Source: Rhodoblastus sp. 17X3
GTDB taxonomy: Bacteria > Pseudomonadota > Alphaproteobacteria > Rhizobiales > Beijerinckiaceae
Reading direction: 5' to 3'
DNA length: 64,000 bases
Assembly: GCF_030056575.1 (NCBI RefSeq)
Contig: NZ_JASHHX010000013.1
Span: 62,001-126,000 of the forward strand
Shown here: positions 58,651-64,000 of the stretch, one piece after another
Numbering within the stretch: the stretch's first letter is position 1
Layout: each line of letters starts with the position of its first letter
The notes under the pieces: model-generated
The model's input: the letters and a program-made list of their open reading frames with translations, nothing else
Databases searched by the model: none
Told to the model about the DNA's origin: nothing
Program-made: the position numbers and the translations under genes

Positions 58651-59301
58651 TCAGGCGCTGGCCGATGGGATGAAGGCCAGGGCCGCCACATGGCCGTCGA
58701 TCTGGCCCGACGCCTTCACCTTGACGCGGACAGCCCGGCCCGAACGCACATAGGCGACCTGGCTTTCGACATCGACCTCGATGTCCTGAAAGTCGAGAAA
58801 AACCCCATCAAGCGGATGAACGGCCTTGAACACCGCTTCCTTCGCCACGAATAGGACCCGGCTGCGCAGGAAAGCGCGCTCATAGCGGGATCGTTCGGCG
58901 GGCGTCGCGACGAGATCGACCATTTCGGCAGGCAAGTCTTCATCCGGCTCGATGTCGATCCCAATGCCCGCGAAGTCCCGCGCACGCGCGATCGCGGCAA
59001 TCGCCACGCGGTCGTCATGGGCCAGCGAGCCGACAACGCCCTCGGGCCAAAGCGGCGCGCCGGACGCCGCCTTGCCGATCGCGGCGCCGTCATGACCGAG
59101 GCGACACAGCAGCCCGCGCGCGAGGGCGCGGGCGGCGCCGCTCTGCCGTCGCGATTGTTCGGACGCCATCTGGAAATCAAGGGCCTCCCCGGCAAGCAAC
59201 TCGCCGGCGTCGCCCGCCAGGATTCGGCGGTGGGCAATGAAAATTCCTGGCTCGGCCAGCCCCGCCGCGACGTTGATGATCAGATCCCTGTCAGCGCCCA
59301 T
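58651..59301 (-). CDS. 4'-phosphopantetheinyl transferase (EntD/Sfp-like)
   Basis: A 216-residue enzyme that attaches the phosphopantetheine arm of CoA to a serine of carrier proteins. The magnesium-site motif is 'FAGIGIDIEPDEDLP' and the second signature 'FLRSRVLFVAKEAVFKAVHPLDGVFLDFQDIEV' carries the conserved W/F-x-x-K-E-x-x-x-K; 'GSLAHDDRVAIAAI' is also typical of EntD. The start MGADRDLIINVAAG (59301) follows AGGGAGTGGC; a frame to 59400 is less likely. No polyketide or peptide synthetase is in the window, so its carrier partner is unknown. It lies 33 bases upstream of draT. Confidence 0.87.
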   Translation of the reverse strand: MGADRDLIINVAAGLAEPGIFIAHRRILAGDAGELLAGEALDFQMASEQSRRQSGAARALARGLLCRLGHDGAAIGKAASGAPLWPEGVVGSLAHDDRVAIAAIARARDFAGIGIDIEPDEDLPAEMVDLVATPAERSRYERAFLRSRVLFVAKEAVFKAVHPLDGVFLDFQDIEVDVESQVAYVRSGRAVRVKVKASGQIDGHVAALAFIPSASA

Positions 59302-59512
59302 GCCACTCCCTTCGCCCCGACTGGATCGGATCGCCCACATCAAGGCGACGGCAGCGGCGCACGCATATGTCCATTTACGGCCAAAATCACGCGCAGGCAA
59401 AAAGGCGTGGACGGCAGCGCGAACCGGCGGACCACTGGCGATTGCGCACGCAGGCGACTTTCATCTTCTGATATAAGACAACGATCGAGGTCTGACGAAA
59501 GAGGGTCCGGCT

Positions 59513-60745
59513 TTGCGTGGAACAGGCGTTATTATCCTCCTCGCCCTGGGACTTTCGGGCTGCGCGACCTCGGAGGGCTTTCTCGTCCCCATCCCGTCCG
59601 ACACGCATGCGCCCGGCACGACCCATGTCGAAATGGTCGTTGCGACGACGCGGACGAAAGCGGAATCGTCCGCCTTTCTGTTTGGCGGCGGCCGCGCGCC
59701 GGACGTCGCCTTCGCCGACATGGTCGTTTCGATCCCGCCCGACGCCAACCGCAAGATCGGCGAAGTCGAGTGGCCGCGCCAACCGCCCGGCAATCCCGAA
59801 ACGGAATTCGTGACCCTCAAGTCCGAGATCGTCACGAAGGACCAGGCCGAAGCCTCGTTCTCGCGCCTGCTCGGCCAGTCGCGCGAGAAGCAGGCGCTGG
59901 TCTTCGTGCATGGCTTCAACAACCGCTACGAGGACGCGGTCTACCGCTTCGCCCAGATCCTGCATGATTCCGGCGCGCGCGCGGACGTCGCGCCGATTCT
60001 GTTCACCTGGCCGTCGAAAGGCAAGATTTCCGCCTATAATTACGATCGCGACAGCGCCAATTATTCGCGCGACGCGCTTGAGGCGCTATTGCGCGATTTG
60101 AGCAAGGACCCTCAGGTCAAGGCGGTCACCGTGCTGGCCCATTCGATGGGCAATTGGGTGACTCTGGAGGCGCTGCGGCAGATGGCGATCCGCGACGGCC
60201 GCGTCGCCCCGAAAATCAGGCTGGTCATGCTCGCGGACGCCGATGTCGACGTCGATATCGCGCGGCAGCAATTCGCCACGCTCGGACCCCGGCGCCCGCA
60301 TATCGTGCTGTTCGTGTCCGAGAACGACCGCGCGCTGGCGGCGTCGCGGGCGCTCTGGCAGGCGCCGCGACTGGGGGCCATTGATCCCGAAGTCGCGCCA
60401 TACAAGAGCATGATCGAACAGGAGCATTTGTCGGTCGTCGACATGACCCGCTTGCCCTCGCATGATTTTTTCAATCACGGCAAATTCGCCGAGGATCCAC
60501 GCGTCGTCGAACTCATCGGCCGCAGGATCGCGGCGGGCCAGACGCTGACCGATCAGCGCGTCGGCGTCGGGGCCCGGATGATGCAGGTGACAGCGGGCGC
60601 GGCGGGTTCGGTCGGGAATGCCGCCGGCCTGATCCTTTCCGCCCCCGTCGCCATCGTCGATCCGGAAACGCGAGGCAGTTTCGGCGACCAGATCGACCAG
60701 TTCGGACAATCCGTGCGACAGATCGGCGCAAGCGGTCTCCAATGA
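59513..60745 (+). CDS. DUF900 alpha/beta hydrolase lipoprotein
   Basis: A 410-residue exported lipoprotein. The start is TTG (59513) behind GAGGGTCCGGC, and the lipobox is 'LALGLSGC' with Cys17. The DUF900 hydrolase core is 'EKQALVFVHGFNNRYEDAVYRFAQILHDSGARADVAPILFTWPSKGKISAYNYDRDSANYSRDALEALLRDL' with the nucleophile Ser in 'VLAHSMGNWVTLEAL'. Late residues 'FVSENDRALAASRALW' are typical too. It is a serine hydrolase of unknown substrate at the membrane. The C-terminus is Gly/Ala-rich. It stands alone between PPTase and cytochrome genes. Confidence 0.85.
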   Translation: MRGTGVIILLALGLSGCATSEGFLVPIPSDTHAPGTTHVEMVVATTRTKAESSAFLFGGGRAPDVAFADMVVSIPPDANRKIGEVEWPRQPPGNPETEFVTLKSEIVTKDQAEASFSRLLGQSREKQALVFVHGFNNRYEDAVYRFAQILHDSGARADVAPILFTWPSKGKISAYNYDRDSANYSRDALEALLRDLSKDPQVKAVTVLAHSMGNWVTLEALRQMAIRDGRVAPKIRLVMLADADVDVDIARQQFATLGPRRPHIVLFVSENDRALAASRALWQAPRLGAIDPEVAPYKSMIEQEHLSVVDMTRLPSHDFFNHGKFAEDPRVVELIGRRIAAGQTLTDQRVGVGARMMQVTAGAAGSVGNAAGLILSAPVAIVDPETRGSFGDQIDQFGQSVRQIGASGLQ

Positions 60746-60784
60746 AACCGCAGATACAGGAATGCGACGTGACGGACGTCGGAA

Positions 60785-61306
60785 TTAACCGCCCAGGCAG
60801 GAATTCAGTTTTTTTTCGTAATCCGCCGGCCTGGCCTCTAATTTGTCCGGCCAGCCCCTGCCAAGCGCTCCGTCGGAACGGGCCCTCAAATAGATATAGA
60901 TTGCGTCGATGTAACACATGACGTTCCTGTTGAGGCCGAAGGAAGGCATCACCAGTTCCTGGGAACTGCTGATATTTTTCTTCCCGCCGATAATAATTCC
61001 CATCGCGTCGGACGTGTTCAACGACTTCAACGCATCGACCAGCGAAGGCGCATAGCTCGATCCGAGCGCATCGGGACCGTGGCATTGCAGGCAATTGGCG
61101 CCATACATCGTGTAGCCGATGTAAGTGTACCAATCTACCGTGCCGTCTTTCTCGATCTTGTAGGTGGGATTTCCCTGCTTATCGAAATATTCGCCATCCG
61201 TTGAAGTCGCCGGCGTCGGGTTTCCGGCGCCATCCGAATGGGCGGCGCTCGCTCCGAAAATGGCGCACGCCGTGAGCAGCCAGCGCAAAAACGCGGAAGT
61301 CCTCAT
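60785..61306 (-). CDS. Methanol-metabolism-type cytochrome c (four-cysteine)
   Basis: A 173-residue periplasmic cytochrome. Signal peptide 'MRTSAFLRWLLTACAIFGASAAHS'; the haem motif is 'GANCLQCHGPDALGSSYAPSLV' (C-x-x-C-H) and axial Met is likely in 'LVMPSFGLN'. Two more cysteines (VMCYID, LNSCLGG) are spaced as in the methanol-metabolism-related cytochrome c family of methylotrophs, which is often near PQQ alcohol dehydrogenases. Here it lies about 20 kb from the PQQ enzyme, so it may accept its electrons but is not in that operon. It is divergent from marC; the gap 61307-61606 holds no gene. Confidence 0.85.
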   Translation of the reverse strand: MRTSAFLRWLLTACAIFGASAAHSDGAGNPTPATSTDGEYFDKQGNPTYKIEKDGTVDWYTYIGYTMYGANCLQCHGPDALGSSYAPSLVDALKSLNTSDAMGIIIGGKKNISSSQELVMPSFGLNRNVMCYIDAIYIYLRARSDGALGRGWPDKLEARPADYEKKLNSCLGG

Positions 61307-61606
61307 CGAAGCGCTCCCTTATCTATTGAGCGAGGTCGCATTGGCGAATGCGAGAACGCCGGCGTTGCGCCCGTTATGTATTGTTTCGAAATCGCGCCGC
61401 TTCGCTGAATTTCAATTTATAGCTGGACGCTAAGGCCTTACAAGCTAAAGCGCGACAGGCGGCGGCTTGTGTCTGGCGAGGTCCATCATAATCGGCGGGC
61501 AGACGAAAGATGGCGCCGCAAGCCCGAGGATGCGGCGCGACGACGAGCGTTTGCGACGAAGGCGGCGTCGCCTTATCATCCCGCCATTCCCATCAGGAGC
61601 CGGCCT

Positions 61607-62254
61607 GTGCCCCTTTTCCTCGCCACCTTCACGACCCTGCTGGCGATCATCAATCCCTTCGAGGCGCTGCCGGTCTATCTGGGCTTCGCCGCGCGGCTGG
61701 ACGACAAGGCGCGCCGCTCGCTCGCCTTCCGGTCGTGCCTTTACGCGCTCATGCTGATGTTCTTCTTCCTGATCTTCGGAACCCTGCTGCTGAAGGTGTT
61801 CGGCGTGCCGTTGGCCATGGTCCGGATCGCCGGCGGCATCATCCTTACCCGCCTCGGCTTCCAACTGTTCTCATCGCCCTCCTCGGTCGGCGGCGCCGGC
61901 TCGGGCAAGGGTGAAAGCGCTGAGCAGAGCGACGCCGCCTTCGTTCCTCTGGCCATGCCCATCATGTTCGGGCCAGGCGCCATGGCGACGATCCTGGGCA
62001 TGACCTCGCAGGTCAAGAACTCGGCTTCGGAATTGACGGGCCTCGTCGCGGTCTCGGCGGCGCTGGTGGCGACCATGGGCGTGACCTACCTGATCCTCGC
62101 CAGCGCCAAGCAGCTGCAGCAGCGGCTTGGGCCGCGCGGGATCGATGCGGCGACGCGCATCGTCGGCTTCTTCGTCGCCGCCATGGGCATCGGCATGGCC
62201 TTCGACGGAATCATCGAAGCGCTCCAGATGCACGGGGTGACCAGCCTTCATTGA
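61607..62254 (+). CDS. MarC-family inner-membrane protein
   Basis: A 215-residue, six-helix inner-membrane protein of the MarC/YchE family, whose function is unknown (MarC was once thought to export antibiotics). 'LATFTTLLAIINPFEALPVYLGFAARLDDKARRSLAFRSC', 'FGVPLAMVRIAGGIILTRLGFQLF' and 'FVPLAMPIMFGPGAMATILGMTSQ' are the conserved helices. A GTG start (61607) follows AGGAGCCGGCCT and begins the first helix; the 46-residue upstream extension is not protein-like. Confidence 0.88.
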   Translation: MPLFLATFTTLLAIINPFEALPVYLGFAARLDDKARRSLAFRSCLYALMLMFFFLIFGTLLLKVFGVPLAMVRIAGGIILTRLGFQLFSSPSSVGGAGSGKGESAEQSDAAFVPLAMPIMFGPGAMATILGMTSQVKNSASELTGLVAVSAALVATMGVTYLILASAKQLQQRLGPRGIDAATRIVGFFVAAMGIGMAFDGIIEALQMHGVTSLH

Positions 62255-62542
62255 GGTCTTTTGACGCGATCCGCATGACCCGCAAATTCATATATCAAGA
62301 TCGAAGGAGAGCCCGGATGTCGGTGATGGCGATCCGAGCCGCCGAGTTATGTTGGGCGCGCTCGCGCTTTCGCCGGCCCTAAAGCGCGCCCTCATGGAAG
62401 CAGGACGGCTGGTTCGTCATCAGCGTGAAAGACGACCGGAAACGGATCTTCGGCGTCGAATGGATGCGCGCCCCCATCGCGACGCCAAATCCTGGAAAAG
62501 GCGCTACACTCTCCCGAATGCTGATGTTGAAAGGCCAATGCG

Positions 62543-63067
62543 ATGAGTGAAGCCGAAACCACGACTCCGGGCTTGCTGCGCGCGGAATTGCCTTACGCGC
62601 TCATGCTGGCGGGGGCTTTCGTCGGCGTCGCGCTCAATAATTTTTCCGGGGGCCCCACCCTGCTGTACTGGCAATTGCTGGCGCCCGCCTATGCGCTGGT
62701 CTGCATTCTGGCCGGCTGGGAGAAAGACGAGCCCGCGCCCGACCACATGCGGCTTATCAGGACACAGGCCATCCACTGGCTGGCCTGTTTCGTCGCCATG
62801 CGTCTGCTGTTCCTGCCGCAGATCCGGGGCGTCCTCAACGACAACGCCACCGGACTGGCGCTGCTGATCGTGCTCGCCCTGTCGACCTTCCTGGCCGGCC
62901 TGCACGCGAACGCCTGGCGGATCGCCGTGGTAGGCGTGTTGCTGGCCGTCGCGGCGCCTGCCGCCGCCTGGGTCGAACAATCCGCGCTGCTGCTCTCCGC
63001 GGAAGCGCTCGTGATCCTGGCGATTGGCGCGCTGTTTTTCTGGATCAGGGCGAAAATGCGCGCCTGA
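62543..63067 (+). CDS. Hypothetical four-helix membrane protein
   Basis: A 174-residue integral membrane protein of no recognised family. Helices: 'LPYALMLAGAFVGVALNNF', 'LLYWQLLAPAYALVCILAG', 'IHWLACFVAMRLLFLP', 'TGLALLIVLALSTFLAGLHA', 'WRIAVVGVLLAVAAPAAAWV' and 'AEALVILAIGALFFWI'. Its composition is good. Upstream (62255-62542) a frame lacking an ATG after TAA gives 'WKQDGWFVISVKDDRKRIF', which might be a relic. A tRNA-Arg gene follows on the other strand. Confidence 0.72.
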   Translation: MSEAETTTPGLLRAELPYALMLAGAFVGVALNNFSGGPTLLYWQLLAPAYALVCILAGWEKDEPAPDHMRLIRTQAIHWLACFVAMRLLFLPQIRGVLNDNATGLALLIVLALSTFLAGLHANAWRIAVVGVLLAVAAPAAAWVEQSALLLSAEALVILAIGALFFWIRAKMRA

Positions 63068-63086
63068 TCCATTTTCGCGTTGGAAA

Positions 63087-63163
<77 letters not shown>

Positions 63164-63235
63164 GCATGATCGCGCCCCTGCCTATCACAAAATTCGGCGC
63201 GGAAAAACAGGGCGCCGCGCAATGATGCTAAGCTC

Positions 63236-64000
63236 ATGCATCGTTTTAACCCGCTCTTCCGAATGCGCCGCCCATCCTCCTTGATCGCCGCCCTGTTCTG
63301 GCTTGCCGCACTGGCGCCCGCTCCCGCTGCGCCGCCGGGTTGCGATGTCTCCGGCGCGCGCGGACCGGCGCGGCTCGACCGAATCGGCGAGCGGCTCGAT
63401 CTCGTCCTCGCCGATGGCCGTCTGGTCTATTTCCCGACGCTCGAACCACCGCGCGCGACGGCCGCCGCGCTGAAACGCCCGCAGGATGTGGCTGCGGTAC
63501 TGACCGCCTTGCTCGCGGGCAAGACCTTGCTGGTCCTCCCACTGGCTAGCCCCGACCGCTGGGGCCGCCTCCCGGTAAGACTATTTATCGAGGGCGAGAG
63601 CGAATCGGCTGACGAGACGCTGGCGGCGGCGGGGCTCGTCATGGCCAGCGCCGAGCCGGGCGCCTGCGGCTCCGGCGTGCTGGCGGCCGAGCGGGAGGCG
63701 CGCGCGGTGAAACTCGGGATCTGGACCGATCCCGCCTTCGCCCCCCTCGCGCCCGATGATGCGGCGGCTTTTTTCGCCCGCGCGGGGACCTTGGCGATTA
63801 TCGAGGGTCAGATTCGCTCGGTCGGCCGCACCAATCCGCGTCTTTACCTCAATTTCGCGGCGCGGCGCGGCGGCGCCGCGCTGGTCATCGCCCGGCGCAA
63901 CCTCCCGGCCTTTGAACGCGCCGGCTTTTCCGACAAGACACTGGTCAACCGGCAGGTCCGCGCCCGCGGCGTCGTCGAGATCGGACCTTCGCCGCAAATC
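63236..64000 (+). CDS. Exported SNase-like/OB-fold protein (partial, runs off right edge)
   Basis: An open frame from ATG 63236 continues past the window edge (about 255 codons visible). A signal peptide (MRRPSSLIAALFWLAALAPAPAAPPG region) leads to 'CDVSGARGPARLDRIGERLDLVLADGRLVYFPTLEPP', a region 'DRWGRLPVRLFIEG...AAEREARAVKLGIWTD' like staphylococcal-nuclease-type thermonucleases, and a following OB-like part ('AIIEGQIRSVGRTNPRLYLNFAARRGG'). The usual catalytic Arg-Glu-Arg residues of SNase are not clearly seen, so it may be a nonenzymatic or degenerate member. Confidence in the family is moderate. Confidence 0.6.
   Translation, partial: MHRFNPLFRMRRPSSLIAALFWLAALAPAPAAPPGCDVSGARGPARLDRIGERLDLVLADGRLVYFPTLEPPRATAAALKRPQDVAAVLTALLAGKTLLVLPLASPDRWGRLPVRLFIEGESESADETLAAAGLVMASAEPGACGSGVLAAEREARAVKLGIWTDPAFAPLAPDDAAAFFARAGTLAIIEGQIRSVGRTNPRLYLNFAARRGGAALVIARRNLPAFERAGFSDKTLVNRQVRARGVVEIGPSPQI

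Noticed and set aside
62380-62545. Frame reading WKQDGWFVISVKDDRKRIFGVEW in the gap between marC and the membrane protein
   Set aside because: It begins directly after TAA with no start codon and no RBS; it could be a relic, but one short similar-looking stretch is too little to call.

Overview
The window is GC-rich alphaproteobacterial chromosome. The gene set suggests a diazotrophic member of the Hyphomicrobiales, perhaps near the Beijerinckiaceae/Methylocystaceae: draT-draG (control of nitrogenase Fe protein), gapR, a PQQ alcohol dehydrogenase with the lanthanide signature, a four-cysteine methanol-type cytochrome c, and the alphaproteobacterial ffh-rpsP-rimM-trmD and hisS/hisZ-hisG groups. 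Placement below the order is inference.

Layout. 1-3637 is the end of an integrated island (conserved mobile-element genes, AlpA-like regulator, AT-rich hypothetical, P4-type integrase) abutting the 3' end of tRNA-Leu(CAA). 3958-29490 is mostly core housekeeping: YqaA, DsbB, a copper-type TonB receptor with a DUF2946 partner, ComF/GrxC, an orphan cytosine methyltransferase, ApaG, ArgE-like deacetylase, Pyk, GapR, an old yellow enzyme, GalU/GalE, CutA/HemH, HemN with an FNR box, and CspA. 29616-33422 is a tight three-gene operon coding a TackOD1 zinc-ribbon protein with a degenerate GGDEF-like tail, a membrane glycosyltransferase 2 and a HlyD-like fusion protein: a candidate uncharacterised polysaccharide synthesis/export system. 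33.4-35.0 kb is a graveyard of mobile DNA (resolvase scrap, 190-bp IS3-family deletion derivative).

35041-43355 is the second unusual locus. On the minus strand lie Rieske protein, PQQ alcohol dehydrogenase, DUF1097 membrane protein, aldehyde dehydrogenase, outer-membrane MetA-type channel and a stand-alone 25-residue pqqA that no earlier gene call would show. Divergent from it is an AcoR-type sigma54 activator; a clear -24/-12 element and tandem GTGTTACAT sites lie between them. The genes together could take in an alcohol, oxidise it in the periplasm with PQQ, pass electrons on, oxidise the aldehyde, and boost the PQQ precursor on demand. It is followed by a broken second integrase beside tRNA-Thr(CGU) whose leader is homologous to that of the first island, so the alcohol module may have arrived on an island.

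44794-64000 returns to core genes: trmD-rimM-rpsP-ffh, MAPEG protein, FadD and a METTL20-like methyltransferase, MaoC hydratase, HAD phosphatase, hisS, hisZ-hisG, draG-draT with a phosphopantetheinyl transferase, DUF900 hydrolase, cytochrome c, MarC, tRNA-Arg(CCU) and a truncated nuclease-like gene at the right edge. No CRISPR array, rRNA or complete insertion sequence was seen.
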